Below are positions 40,592 through 50,215 of a stretch of 64,000 nucleotides of DNA, piece after piece. Position numbers and translations under genes: made by a program. Source of the DNA: Albirhodobacter sp048262715 (GTDB taxonomy: Bacteria > Pseudomonadota > Alphaproteobacteria > Rhodobacterales > Rhodobacteraceae); the NCBI GenBank assembly GCA_048262715.1, contig JBLXEV010000002.1, positions 248,001-312,000 on the forward strand. Direction: 5' to 3'. The notes beneath the pieces are model-generated. The model was given only the letters and a program-made list of their open reading frames with translations, made no database searches and had not been told where the DNA came from. How positions within the stretch are numbered: the first letter of the stretch is position 1; each line of letters begins with the position of its first letter.

Positions 40592-42695
40592 ATGTGTTTT
40601 ATGTGCGCGATGACGCAGCAAGATCTTTCGGACTGCAATGCTGGACCTGACAGCACCTATTCCGGCACAGCGCTGTATGCGGCGCGGGTAGAGAGTGGCG
40701 ACGCGGCGGCGAGCCGTTCGACAACAGCGGTAATGGCTGTTGGAGATACGTTCAGCGGGACTTTGGGCTTCAACGGGGATCGCGATTGGGTAGCGGATCC
40801 AACTCGTCGCTGGCCAATCCTATGAATTCACTTTAGATGGCGGCTCTCTGGCTGATCCCTATCTGCGGCTTCACAACAGTTCCGGCGCACAAATCGCTGC
40901 CAATGACGATTCCGGCACGGGTTTCAACTCTGCGATCGACTTCACCGCGACCTACACTGGCACATATTACATCGCAGCGGGGGCATTTGCTGATGGCTAC
41001 ACGGGCTCCTATGTGATCGGGGCATCACAAGTGGCCCCGCCAGAGCCGCTGCGCGCCTTCACACTGTCGGAAATTTCCAATCAGCTCACCCATACGTTCT
41101 GGGATGGTCAATCCCGCGGCTTTAGCGTGACGGAGGCTGTGGGGACGATCACCTATAACCTGACAGGCTTGACCGCCGCAGGGCAGCGATTGGCGCGCGA
41201 TGCACTCGCGATCTGGTCGGAAGTCTCTGGCCTCAATTTCGTGGCGACCAACGGATCAGCGTCGATCACTTTCGACGATTCCGATTCAGGTGCCTACGCG
41301 ACCTCGAACCTCTCATTCACCTCGACATCCCGCGCAGATATGACGATCACCTCCAGTGATGTGAATGTCTCGACGGGGTGGCTCAGCTCTTATGGCACCA
41401 CTTACGATGGCTATGCGTTCCAGACCTATATCCACGAGATTGGCCATGCGCTCGGGCTGGGCCATGCGGGGAATTATAATGGTTCCGCCACATATGAATC
41501 GGATGCGGATTATCTCAACGATAGCTGGCAAGCGACGATCATGTCCTACTTCGATCAGACCGATAATACGTTTATCAATGCCTCCTACGCCTACGTTGTG
41601 ACCCCGATGATCGCCGATATTCTGGCGATTCAAGAGCTCTACGGAGTCGCGGATGATCTGCGCACGGGCAATACCGTCTACGGCTATAACAGCAACGCGG
41701 GCGGGATGTATCAGACACTGTTCAACGGGATCACCGCAGGCGGGTTTGACTCAGATGTGACGCTGACCATCGTCGATAACGGGGGCACCGATACGATCGA
41801 TCTTCGCGGCGAAAGCAGCGCGCAATTCCTCAATCTGAACGCGGGCGCAAACTCGAATACATTTGGTCTCATCGGCAACCTCTCCATCGCCCTTGGCACC
41901 ACAATTGAAAACGGGATCGGCGGCGCAGGGGATGATGTGATCATCGGCAATGCGGCCGCAAACCGGATCATCGGGATGAATGGGCAAGATAGTATTCTGG
42001 CCGGCTTGGGCAACGATTTCGTCAACGGCGCAAACGGGTTTGATACCCTTGATGGCGGCGCTGGCAACGATACCGTCTACGGCGGGTCGGGAAATGACTG
42101 GATCTATGGCGATTTCGGCTGGGATAACCTCGCTGGCGATGACGGCAACGATTTCTTGATCGACAACTACGGCAATGATCGCCTCTCGGGCGGCAATGGC
42201 AATGATTGGATGACCGCAGGCGTTGGCCGCGACACGCTTGATGGCGGGAATGGCAACGATCACATGCTCGGCGGGGCGGATAACGATGTCCTCTATGGCC
42301 GCAACGGGCATGATACCCTGATTGGCGGCGCGGGCGCCGATATGCTCTGGGGCGAAGATGGGAATGATGTGATCGAAGGTGGTGCGGCACGTGACCAGCT
42401 ACGCGGTGGCTTGGGATCGGATCGTTTCGTCTTCTCGCGCATTGCGGATTCGACGACGGCCGCACCGGATCAGATTTTTGATTTCGCGCGGGGAATTGAT
42501 AAAATTGACGTCTCGGCGCTCGGCGCAACATGGGTTGGGAGATCTGCGTTTTCTGGCGGCGCGGATGAGCTTCGGCTGCACCGCGTTGACGGTGTGTCGC
42601 AGCTCGAGCTGGATCATAACGGCGACGGTATTGCGGATATGACGATTGTGCTGGTGAATTACTCGAACGTCACCGCGAGTGACTTGATCCTCTAA
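40592..42695 (+). pseudogene. Serralysin-like RTX metalloprotease gene interrupted by a frameshift
   Basis: Restored, the gene would encode about 700 residues. Frame 1 (from ATG 40592, GGAGGA upstream) encodes MCFMCAM... and the start of a PPC-like domain ending in DTFSGTLGFNGDRDWVA. The frame then changes near 40796-40802 and continues as LVAGQSYEFTLDGGSLADPYLRL to the stop at 42695. Removing one A from GGATCC restores AVQLVAGQ. The second part has a zinc-protease site HEIGHALGLGH with a following MSY Met-turn, RTX repeats (about 41930-42420) and a serralysin C-terminal domain ending in DLIL, the usual type I secretion end. As written, only 77 residues would be made from the first start. A sequencing error cannot be excluded. 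Confidence 0.8.
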
Positions 42696-42794
42696 CCGCC
42701 TGACAACGCGCCGTGCAAGCGGCAGCGGTTACTGCGCTGTTTTGATACGCCTAGCGTTCAAGCTGGCACGGTAGCGAACGGTTAAATACCAAAT

Positions 42795-42828
42795 ATAACG
42801 CGCCCTTTTGAAAAGAGGGGCGCGTTAT
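42795..42828. terminator. Hairpin between the RTX protease and the next RTX gene
   Basis: A perfect 11-bp inverted repeat, ATAACGCGCCC (42795-42805) and GGGCGCGTTAT (42818-42828), with a T/A-rich loop. No T-tract follows on the plus strand. It lies 100 bp after the protease stop. Confidence 0.55.
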
Positions 42829-42969
42829 GCTTACCCAAGTCTTTCGTGAATTGTTTCAATTCTCGCGACTATCCCGCGCCGGATCCGGCTTCTGAAATCT
42901 GGATATTAACCCCTCTGGCCCATGGTGTTCCTCAAGCACGGGGGTGCTGGATATAGAGGGGGTGGGGAG

Positions 42970-45900
42970 ATGGGGATCTTCCAACACGTCGCCACGTTGA
43001 GTGGCGCGAACGCTGCGTTTACATCGCGGATCACGGATCTGGATCTTATTGAGACCGAAGCGGGCCCCCGTCTCTATGCGGTCACCCGCGCGGATGGCGG
43101 GATGAGCGCTTGGGATCCTACGGGCGCCGGCGCGGCGGTTGAGCTCTCGGAACAGGCGTTCCGATCCAATTACGGTCGGCTGGGGGATCCGGATCTGGTG
43201 ATGGTCACGGTCGATGGCACCAGCTATCTTCTGCCCGCCGCGATTGGCGATACCTCCAATTCTGCCTTCTTCCTGTCCGATGCCACGGGTGAGATCCTGT
43301 CGCGGGTGAAGTTCAACGCGGAATTCGAACCCGCAGATGATGCGCTATTGTTCACCACATTGACCGTTGCGGGCCATCCGTTTGTGATTTCGGTCAGCGC
43401 CGCGCAGGGCCATCCAACTGTCTATGAAGCCACCAATACCCGCTCTTTGGAGCTGCGGTGCACAGGGGCAAGCGCCGATCCGGCGCGGGTCGAGGCACTC
43501 ACCACGGTTGTCGTGAACGGCCAGCCAATCGTGCTGACCGCAACGGGCACCAGCACGACCCTTACCGCCTATCTGCTCGATCCCGCGACGGGAGCGTTGA
43601 GCGTCGGCGGCCAGATTGATATGTCCGACGGGATCGGGTTTCAGGGCTTCACCGCGCTAAGCACCGCGCAGATCGGCAATATTACCTATGTCATTGCGGC
43701 TGGGGCGGGTTCCTCGTCGCTCACCGTGTTCAGCCTGTCGCCCAGCGGCTCTCTGATCCCCGTCGATCATGCCGTGGATATGTTGGAAACGCGGTTCTCG
43801 GGCGCGGCAATCGTCGAGAGCTTCACCTTCGGCGATCAGGCCTTTGTGCTGACCTCTGGCGGCGATGACGGCGTAAGCCTGTTTCAACTGCTGCCGGACG
43901 GGCATCTGCTCTATCTCGAAAGCCTAAGCGATTCCAACGATCTGCCGCTCGAGAATATCTCCGCCATGGCGGTCGATGTGATCAACGGGCAACCGCGCCT
44001 GTTCATCGCCTCCGAAACGGAAACGGGGATCGCGCAGTTCAATCTGGCGCTAGGTGCGCGCGGGGTGACGGTGATCGGCGGCGGGCAAATCGGCGGCACG
44101 GCGCAATCGGATTTGCTCGTCGCAGGCGGCAATACGAGCAGAATGGCAAGCGGTTCTGGCGACGATATCCTCGTGGTTGACGGCCAGACTGTGACGCTCA
44201 ATGGCGGCGGCGGGGCGGATCGCTTCGTTTTTCTGAGGGCCTCGGGAACCGTGATCATTGAGGATTTTCAGCGCGGCGTCGACGTCCTCGACCTCTCAGT
44301 GCTGTCGGGCCTCTACTCCGGTGCGCAGCTGTCCCTCCAGCAAGAAGATTGGGGTGCGACACTGAGCTATGGCACCCTGACACTTCAAATCCAGATGAGC
44401 GACTTCAACCCGATGTCCGTGAGCGGGTTGATCACCCAGATCAGCTTTGGTCCCGCGCATTACGCTCCGCAGCCCTTGCCGCAGACCATCATTGGCACGG
44501 AGTTGAATGAGGCGATCAGAGGCGGAAACCGTCTGAACACGATCTACGGTCGTGACGGGAACGATACGATCTACGGTGGGTATGTGGCCGATAATATCGC
44601 TGGCGAGAATGGCGATGATGAAATCCACGGCGGTGGCGATTCGGATCTGCTCGCGGGGGGGCTCGGGGATGATACGATTTTTGGCGATGAAGGCGCGGAT
44701 ACGATCCGGGGCGATTATGGCAATGATTGGATCTACGCAGGGGACGACAATGATCTCGTCTTCGGCAATAGGGGCGATGATCGCATCGATGGCGGGCACG
44801 GGGATGATGTGCTTGACGGCGGCCCCGGCACGGACACGCTGATCGGCTCGGCCGGGAACGATCTGCTGCGCGGCTACACGGGGGCCGATGTCCTCTATGG
44901 CGACGGTGGAAACGATACGCTCTACGGACAGCACGATAATGATCGGATGTATGGCGGCGCGGGCAATGACTTTCTGCGCGGTGATTGGGGGGATGACACG
45001 CTTGAAGGCGACGCGGGAAATGACACGCTGCACGGCGGTTATGGCAACGATGTCATGTCTGGCGGGGCTGGAGATGACGAGATGCGGGGCCACCGGGACA
45101 GCGATGTTATGTGTGGCGATGACGGCAATGATCGCCTGTTCGGGGATCTCGGCGATGATTGTCTGGATGGCGGCGCCGACAATGATCTCTTGGTGGGCGG
45201 CGATGGCGCTGACACGCTGTTTGGCGGCGCAGGAAACGATACCCTGATCTGCGGCACAGGCGACGATCGCGCGTTTGGCGAGGCCGGCCATGATTTCATC
45301 CGGGGTGAAGGCGGGGATGACCTGATCTACGGCCAAACGGGAGATGATACGCTCGTCGGTGGGGTTGGAAACGATGCGCTTGATGGTGGCTCGGGTGAGG
45401 ATTGGCTCTACGGCGAAGGCGGGGCCGATGCTCTGAATGGCGGCGCAGGGAATGATACGCTCATTGCGGGGGCAATGGACGACACCCTGTCGGGCGACAG
45501 CGGAAACGATTTTCTCCGCGGCGACGATGGGTCCGATTCCATAGACGGCGGCGAAGACGATGATCTGATCTACGGTGGTGGCGGGAATGATACAATCCAC
45601 GGCGGCAGCGATGCCGGTGCGGATATGATCTACGGGGATGCGGGCAATGATCTGATCTATGGCGGCAGCGGCAACGATACAATTTCCGGCGGCCTTCACA
45701 ATGATACCATTCTTGGCGGTAACGGGGCCGATCAAATCCTCGGTGGCATGGGCCGCGACTTTATGAGCGGTGGGAATGGCGCGGATGAATTCGTGTTTCT
45801 GTCGCGCTGGGAATCACAAACGGGGGCCGTCGCCGATGTGATCACCGATTTCGTGCACGGGGTGGATCACATAAATCTCTCAGAGATGAACCTGAATTGG

Positions 45901-46065
45901 ATCGGAAATGCCGAATTGGGCGGCGGGCAAATGCGCGCTGTGAGATACGGCATTGCGGGCGGTACTGGCCGCCTTCAGGTCGATTTTAACGGCGATGGGC
46001 ATAGTGATTTTGAGATCCATTTTGTCGATGCGCCAGTGGTGAATATCCTAGATCTGATCTTGTAA
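42970..46065 (+). CDS. Large RTX calcium-binding protein with propeller-like N-terminal domain
   Basis: About 1031 residues. Residues 1-390 consist of repeated units of about 50 residues that alternate strands such as GQPIVLTATGTSTTLTAYLLDPATGAL and GDQAFVLTSGGDDGVSLFQLLPDG; this resembles a beta-propeller. A first C-terminal-like RTX module (about 395-500) is followed by roughly thirty RTX nonapeptides (about 510-930), then a serralysin-type C-terminal domain. The protein ends in DLIL, like the protease upstream, and has no Hint domain. A purine-rich GGGGGTGGGGAG precedes ATG 42970; an in-frame start at 42922 is less likely. Export by a type I system encoded elsewhere is expected. Confidence 0.87.
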   Translation: MGIFQHVATLSGANAAFTSRITDLDLIETEAGPRLYAVTRADGGMSAWDPTGAGAAVELSEQAFRSNYGRLGDPDLVMVTVDGTSYLLPAAIGDTSNSAFFLSDATGEILSRVKFNAEFEPADDALLFTTLTVAGHPFVISVSAAQGHPTVYEATNTRSLELRCTGASADPARVEALTTVVVNGQPIVLTATGTSTTLTAYLLDPATGALSVGGQIDMSDGIGFQGFTALSTAQIGNITYVIAAGAGSSSLTVFSLSPSGSLIPVDHAVDMLETRFSGAAIVESFTFGDQAFVLTSGGDDGVSLFQLLPDGHLLYLESLSDSNDLPLENISAMAVDVINGQPRLFIASETETGIAQFNLALGARGVTVIGGGQIGGTAQSDLLVAGGNTSRMASGSGDDILVVDGQTVTLNGGGGADRFVFLRASGTVIIEDFQRGVDVLDLSVLSGLYSGAQLSLQQEDWGATLSYGTLTLQIQMSDFNPMSVSGLITQISFGPAHYAPQPLPQTIIGTELNEAIRGGNRLNTIYGRDGNDTIYGGYVADNIAGENGDDEIHGGGDSDLLAGGLGDDTIFGDEGADTIRGDYGNDWIYAGDDNDLVFGNRGDDRIDGGHGDDVLDGGPGTDTLIGSAGNDLLRGYTGADVLYGDGGNDTLYGQHDNDRMYGGAGNDFLRGDWGDDTLEGDAGNDTLHGGYGNDVMSGGAGDDEMRGHRDSDVMCGDDGNDRLFGDLGDDCLDGGADNDLLVGGDGADTLFGGAGNDTLICGTGDDRAFGEAGHDFIRGEGGDDLIYGQTGDDTLVGGVGNDALDGGSGEDWLYGEGGADALNGGAGNDTLIAGAMDDTLSGDSGNDFLRGDDGSDSIDGGEDDDLIYGGGGNDTIHGGSDAGADMIYGDAGNDLIYGGSGNDTISGGLHNDTILGGNGADQILGGMGRDFMSGGNGADEFVFLSRWESQTGAVADVITDFVHGVDHINLSEMNLNWIGNAELGGGQMRAVRYGIAGGTGRLQVDFNGDGHSDFEIHFVDAPVVNILDLIL

Positions 46066-46157
46066 AAGGGTCACCGCAACGTGGCAACAAGATCACCAGA
46101 ACCAACGAAACACCTGATGTCGAATCCGTGAATTGACCGGATCTCAGAAATCGCACA

Positions 46158-46445
46158 ATGCTGAAAAAAATTATAAAACGAGCAGTCTACATGGCACCGA
46201 TTACACATCATAACCGCTTGGGCGGGTTCGATTTCCTTGGGTTGCGCAAAGCGCGCAGCGGCGGGATGGAGATCATCTATGACGATGGCGTGAAGCGTCG
46301 CATGGTCTGGCGCGTGCTGGGCGAGGCGAATGCGGCGCATATTGATGCGGCCTTGGCCCGTGCCGTCTCGCAAATTCGGGTTTTGCCCGCGCTCTATGCC
46401 GAGCTGAAGAAGCGCTCGATCATGATTGAGGCTGTGCACGGCTGA
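46158..46445 (+). CDS. Small hypothetical protein, 95 aa
   Basis: No family recognised. The first eleven residues are basic and hydrophobic (MLKKIIKRAVY) and may be an extension; an ATG at 46191 gives a shorter form beginning MAPITHHN. The body has RLGGFDFLGLRKARSGGMEIIYDDGVKRRMVWRVL, suggesting a small beta-sheet, and a helical C-terminal half. Neither start has a clear ribosome-binding site. A good terminator follows, which supports a real transcript. It is preceded by the large RTX gene (92 bp). Confidence 0.5.
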   Translation: MLKKIIKRAVYMAPITHHNRLGGFDFLGLRKARSGGMEIIYDDGVKRRMVWRVLGEANAAHIDAALARAVSQIRVLPALYAELKKRSIMIEAVHG

Positions 46446-46475
46446 GCCGAAGGCGCGTCTCTTACAACACGGACG

Positions 46476-46510
46476 AACGCCGCGTGGCCTATCCGGCTGC
46501 GCGGCGTTTT
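46476..46510 (+). terminator. Rho-independent terminator after the 95-aa gene
   Basis: A 9-bp stem, AACGCCGCG (46476-46484) and CGCGGCGTT (46500-46508), followed by TTTTC. It lies 30 bp after the stop. Confidence 0.75.
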
Positions 46511-46534
46511 CGTGTTTGCAGGGGCGCTGATGGT

Positions 46535-46562
46535 AAAAAAGAGGCCGGGCAAACGCCCGGCC
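46535..46562 (-). terminator. Rho-independent terminator after the DUF1127 gene
   Basis: Read on the minus strand, GGCCGGGC pairs with GCCCGGCC around a GTTT loop (46543-46562), followed by T, C and six T residues (46535-46540 on the plus strand are A). It lies about 85 bp beyond the DUF1127 stop. Confidence 0.8.
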
Positions 46563-46646
46563 CAGGAAGAGGATCCGACAAGGGAAAGCGGACCCTATTT
46601 CACGAGATAGGGCACCTATCTTGGTGCCTCTATCCGATGCGGGCGA

Positions 46647-46853
46647 TCAGGCGCGCCAGAACGGCTTGCGGATCTCGGTCAGCGCGGCCTGCCGATCCAC
46701 ACCAATATCGAACAATTGGTGGTCTTCGAGGCGGGCAAGCGCGATGCGCATCTGGCGTCGGGTGGTCCATGTGGTGAGAGCCTTCGCGATAACGCGCAGA
46801 CCGGACTGCGCTTTAACGCGAGAAGCGGGGCGGCGGATCGTGAGGGTCGTCAT
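46647..46853 (-). CDS. DUF1127 domain protein, 68 aa
   Basis: A small basic protein. The DUF1127 segment is near the C-terminus, WTTRRQMRIALARLEDHQLFDIGVDRQAALTEIRKPFW, with the usual LxxLxxxxLxDIGxxR pattern. Such arginine-rich proteins are common in alphaproteobacteria and have been linked to stress, phosphate and RNA-level control; its role here is unknown. AAGGTG lies six bases before the ATG at 46853. It is divergent from the MocR regulator across an 86-bp spacer with direct repeats, and it has its own terminator. Confidence 0.85.
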   Translation of the reverse strand: MTTLTIRRPASRVKAQSGLRVIAKALTTWTTRRQMRIALARLEDHQLFDIGVDRQAALTEIRKPFWRA

Positions 46854-46872
46854 GGTGTCACCTTTTGTGTTG

Positions 46873-46922
46873 ATACAATCAGTCCTTATCTGATATACAA
46901 GAGATACAATCGTTGCACAATC
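46873..46922. promoter_or_regulatory. Direct-repeat operator between DUF1127 and mocR-type gene
   Basis: ATACAATC occurs at 46873-46880 and 46904-46911, a shorter ATACAA at 46895-46900, and a variant GCACAATC at 46915-46922. MocR-type regulators such as GabR recognise direct repeats of similar sequence near their own promoters. The last copy is 17 bases before the GTG start. Binding by this MocR is inferred. Confidence 0.55.
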
Positions 46923-46939
46923 AGATCTAGGAAAACATT

Positions 46940-48379
46940 GTGGCAGGTACAAATTGGCAGGACATCTTCGCAGCCGCGTTTGAAGACGGCGCGGGGCCGA
47001 AATATCTGACCATGGCGCGGATCCTGCGCGAGGCGATCTCCGATGGCCGGTTGGAGCCGGGGGTGCGGCTCTTGCCTGTGCGCGAACTGGCATGGCAACT
47101 CAAGATCACGCCGGGCACGGTGGCGCGCGCCTATCAGATCGTCACGCAAGAAGGGCTTTTGGAGGCGGTTGTCGGGCGCGGAACCTTCGTCGCACGCAGC
47201 CAGCCCCGCCTCGGCCCGACGCAACCGCTCTATGAAGATCGCCTGCCGGATTTCGACCGCGTGCGCGACCGCGATGCCAGTTCTGGCCTCGTGGATTTCC
47301 GTTCGCCGCAGCTTCCGAATTTGGGGCAGCTTGAGGCGATATCCTATACACTTCAAGAAGTTGCGCGCAATGTCGGGTTGGAATACCTGCACTACCCCGA
47401 TATGCGCCGTGATCGCCCCGCGCGCGAGGCGGTGGCGCAATGGCTCGGCGGGCGGATCCCGACAGGGGCAGGGGCGGATGATATCGTGCTGACCAATGGC
47501 GGGCAAAACGGCATCCATCTGGTGTTCTCCTGCTGCCTGCGCGGCGAACGCCCTGTGGTGCTCACGGAAGAGCTGAGCTACCCCGGATTTCGCCATGCGG
47601 CACGGTTAATGCGGGCCGAGGTTGTCGGGGTGCCAATTGATGCCGAAGGCATGCGCGCGGATGCGCTGGAGCTGGCCTGCCGACGTCTCAACGCGCAGGT
47701 GATTTGCCTCACGACCGAGGCGCAGAACCCGACAACCGCGCGGATGTCGGCGCAGCGGCGCGAAGAAATTGTACGGGTCGCGCGGGGGCACAATCTGCAA
47801 ATCTTGGAAGACGATTGCTACGAGACGCCCGATAACTCGGTGACGCCGATTCGCCACATCGCGCCGGAGCGGACATGGCAAATTGTATCGGTCTCCAAAA
47901 CGATCTCAGCAGGGCTGCGGTTTGGCGCGGTCGTCTGCCCTGATGGGATGGGCGAGACAGGGCGCTTGGCAGCGCAGCACAGCTTCTTTGGCGTTTCGCG
48001 CCTGGTGGTCGATGTCGTGGAGCGGATGATCCGGTCCGGCGATGTGGAGCGCCTCTCGACGCTGGTCCATGCGGAGATGGGGCGGCGGTTGATGATGATG
48101 GTCACCGCGTTCAAAGGGTTCGAGGTCGGCTGGCAGCCGGGCTTGTCGTTCCTATGGCTGAAAATGCCGAAAGGCTGGCGCGCCTCGACCTTCGCGCGGA
48201 TGGCGGAAGCCGAGGGCGTGTTGGTGCGCTCGGCGGATGAATATGCGCTGCATGACGGGACCGCGCCAAACGCGGTGCGGATCGCAATCGCGGGCGGGAT
48301 TTCGCAGGAACGGTTTGAGGGGGCTTTGGCCAGTCTGGCGCATCTGCTGCACAATCCGCCAGATGATCTCGCCGTGTAG
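46940..48379 (+). CDS. MocR-type regulator (GntR DNA-binding domain fused to aminotransferase)
   Basis: A 479-residue fusion. Residues 20-90 form a winged helix with LREAISDGRLEPGVRLLPVRELAWQLKITPGTVARAYQIVTQEGLLE. Residues 130-475 are a fold type I aminotransferase domain: ILTNGGQNGIHLVFS, QNPTTARMSAQRREEIVRVA, ILEDDCYETPDN, and the PLP lysine region IVSVSKTISAGLRFGAVV. The gene starts with GTG at 46940, with AGGAAAA eight bases upstream. It precedes a polyamine-type ABC transporter by 139 bp. MocR proteins of this kind control amino-acid, polyamine, GABA or vitamin B6 genes; the target here is likely nearby but not proven. Confidence 0.9.
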   Translation: MAGTNWQDIFAAAFEDGAGPKYLTMARILREAISDGRLEPGVRLLPVRELAWQLKITPGTVARAYQIVTQEGLLEAVVGRGTFVARSQPRLGPTQPLYEDRLPDFDRVRDRDASSGLVDFRSPQLPNLGQLEAISYTLQEVARNVGLEYLHYPDMRRDRPAREAVAQWLGGRIPTGAGADDIVLTNGGQNGIHLVFSCCLRGERPVVLTEELSYPGFRHAARLMRAEVVGVPIDAEGMRADALELACRRLNAQVICLTTEAQNPTTARMSAQRREEIVRVARGHNLQILEDDCYETPDNSVTPIRHIAPERTWQIVSVSKTISAGLRFGAVVCPDGMGETGRLAAQHSFFGVSRLVVDVVERMIRSGDVERLSTLVHAEMGRRLMMMVTAFKGFEVGWQPGLSFLWLKMPKGWRASTFARMAEAEGVLVRSADEYALHDGTAPNAVRIAIAGGISQERFEGALASLAHLLHNPPDDLAV

Positions 48380-48518
48380 CACCGCCCCACTGCTTCCCGC
48401 CTGTTTTTGAGGCAACCGCCTGTGCTTGCCGCAGAATTTGCGCGGCATTCCATCGCATGACCTCTTTTCACCGCCTATTGCTTATGCGTAGGGTGAGGGG
48501 AGCGGCAGTTTAAGGGGG

Positions 48519-49403
48519 ATGCGATTGCGACAGGTTTGGCAGCGGTTCAGGCAATCCGAGGCATTTGGCGGCTACGCGCTGGTCTCCCCCACGGCGGCCT
48601 ATGCGGTCTTGATGCTCGCGGCGCCCTTGCTGACGATTCTCGCGTATTCGTTTTTCAAAGACGGCTATCTGACGATCATCCGCGAGGTGACGTTGGAGAA
48701 CTATATCGCGACATGGTCGGATCCGATCTTCCGCGCGATCTTGTGGCGTTCGCTGATGGTCTCGGCGCTCGTCACCTTCGTGACCGTGGCTCTGGCCTTT
48801 CCGGTCGCCTATTTCCTGTCCTTCGTCGTGCCGCAAAACCATAAATCGCGCTGGCTGTTCCTGATCACGATCCCGTTCTGGACCTCTTATCTGATCCGTG
48901 TGTTCCTGTGGAAAGTGATCCTTGGCTATAACGGCGTGATCAATTTCGGGCTGGAAGGGCTTGGGATCATTGATGATCCGCTCAGGATGCTCAACACTGT
49001 CGGGGCGATTGCGGTCACGCTGGCCCATGCCTATGCGCCTTTCGCGATCCTGCCGATTTTTGTCAGTCTGGAAAAGATCGATCGCTCGCTCCTGGAGGCG
49101 GGGCAGGATCTCGGCGAGAGCAAATTCCGCACCTTCCTGCGCGTGACTTTGCCCCTCGCGATGCCCGGTGTGGTGGCCTCCACGCTGATTGTGTTCATCC
49201 CGACCATCGGTGATTACGTCACGCCAGAGCTGATCGGCGGCGGCAAACTGCCAATGGTGGCCAATCTCATTCAGGCGCAAATGCTGCCGCTGGATAACAA
49301 GCCGATGGGCTCGGCGATTGCGGTCTCCTCGATGGTGGTCGTGGCGCTGGTCTCGGTGCTGTTTCTCGCGATGAACGCACGTTACCTGCGGGGGCGCAAA
49401 TGA
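48519..49403 (+). CDS. ABC transporter permease, spermidine/putrescine type (PotB-like)
   Basis: A 294-residue inner-membrane protein with about six transmembrane helices. The EAA loop that contacts the ATPase is in SLLEAGQDLGESKFRTFLRVTLPLAMPGV (about residues 190-220). TIPFWTSYLIRVFLWKVIL and FIPTIGDYVTPELIGGG are characteristic of PotB/PotH permeases. The start is uncertain: ATG 48519 directly follows AGGGGG, while a TTG at 48525 is better spaced. The following permease gene overlaps its stop codon (ATGA). Confidence 0.9.
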   Translation: MRLRQVWQRFRQSEAFGGYALVSPTAAYAVLMLAAPLLTILAYSFFKDGYLTIIREVTLENYIATWSDPIFRAILWRSLMVSALVTFVTVALAFPVAYFLSFVVPQNHKSRWLFLITIPFWTSYLIRVFLWKVILGYNGVINFGLEGLGIIDDPLRMLNTVGAIAVTLAHAYAPFAILPIFVSLEKIDRSLLEAGQDLGESKFRTFLRVTLPLAMPGVVASTLIVFIPTIGDYVTPELIGGGKLPMVANLIQAQMLPLDNKPMGSAIAVSSMVVVALVSVLFLAMNARYLRGRK

Positions 49404-50215
49404 CCGGTTTCAAACTGCCATCTCTGAAGATCTACACGCTGTTCTACCTGTTCTTCCTCTATGCGCCGATCCTGCTGCTGCCATTGTTCGCGTTCAATGA
49501 CGGTACAATTATTGCGTTCCCGCTCAAAGGCTTCACCACCGAATGGTTTGGCCAGATGTTCGCTAATGATACTTTGGGGCGGGCGGTGAAGAACTCGATG
49601 ATCATCGCGCTATCCACCGCGGTCCTCTCGACAACTTTGGGGATTTTCGCCGCCCGCGCCGCCACACGGTTTGAATTTCCGGGCAAGGGCGGGATTATGG
49701 GGTTGATCATGCTGCCCCTCGTGCTGCCCGAAATCATCGTTGCGGTCTCGCTTTTGGTGGTGCTGCTCGGGATGGGGGTGTCGCTGTCGATCTTCACCGT
49801 GATCTTGGGCCATGTGCTGATCGCCACCCCCTATGCGATTGCAATCCTCAACACTGCGTTCTCCTCGCTCGATGAGAGCCTTGAGGAGGCGGCCTATGAT
49901 CTGGGCGAGGGGAAATGGAGCACATTCCGGCTGATCACCCTGCCGCTGGTGGTGCCGGGCATTATCTCCTCGGTGCTGATTTCTTTCACGATCTCGCTCG
50001 ATGAGTTCATCATCGCCTTCTTCCTCGCAGGGAACGAGCCGACTCTGCCGACCTATATCTTCTCGCAACTGCGCTTCCCCAAGGCGATCCCGATGATTAT
50101 GGCGCTGGGGACATGCCTCGTCGCACTCTCCATCGTGCTGCTTACCATTGCTGAATATTTCCGCCGTCGCGGCATCGCGAAAACCGGCGGCAAGGATACC
50201 GGAGGCTTCCTGTGA
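49400..50215 (+). CDS. ABC transporter permease, spermidine/putrescine type (PotC-like)
   Basis: A 271-residue permease with six transmembrane helices. The N-terminal helix FYLFFLYAPILLLPLFAFND and the EAA loop SLDESLEEAAYDLGEGKWSTFRLITLPLVVPGI (about residues 155-187) are typical of PotC/PotI. SFTISLDEFIIAFFLAGNEPTLPTYIFSQLR is the most diagnostic segment for the polyamine subfamily. It overlaps potB-like and potA-like neighbours by 4 bases each, so the three are produced in fixed ratio. Confidence 0.91.
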   Translation: MTGFKLPSLKIYTLFYLFFLYAPILLLPLFAFNDGTIIAFPLKGFTTEWFGQMFANDTLGRAVKNSMIIALSTAVLSTTLGIFAARAATRFEFPGKGGIMGLIMLPLVLPEIIVAVSLLVVLLGMGVSLSIFTVILGHVLIATPYAIAILNTAFSSLDESLEEAAYDLGEGKWSTFRLITLPLVVPGIISSVLISFTISLDEFIIAFFLAGNEPTLPTYIFSQLRFPKAIPMIMALGTCLVALSIVLLTIAEYFRRRGIAKTGGKDTGGFL

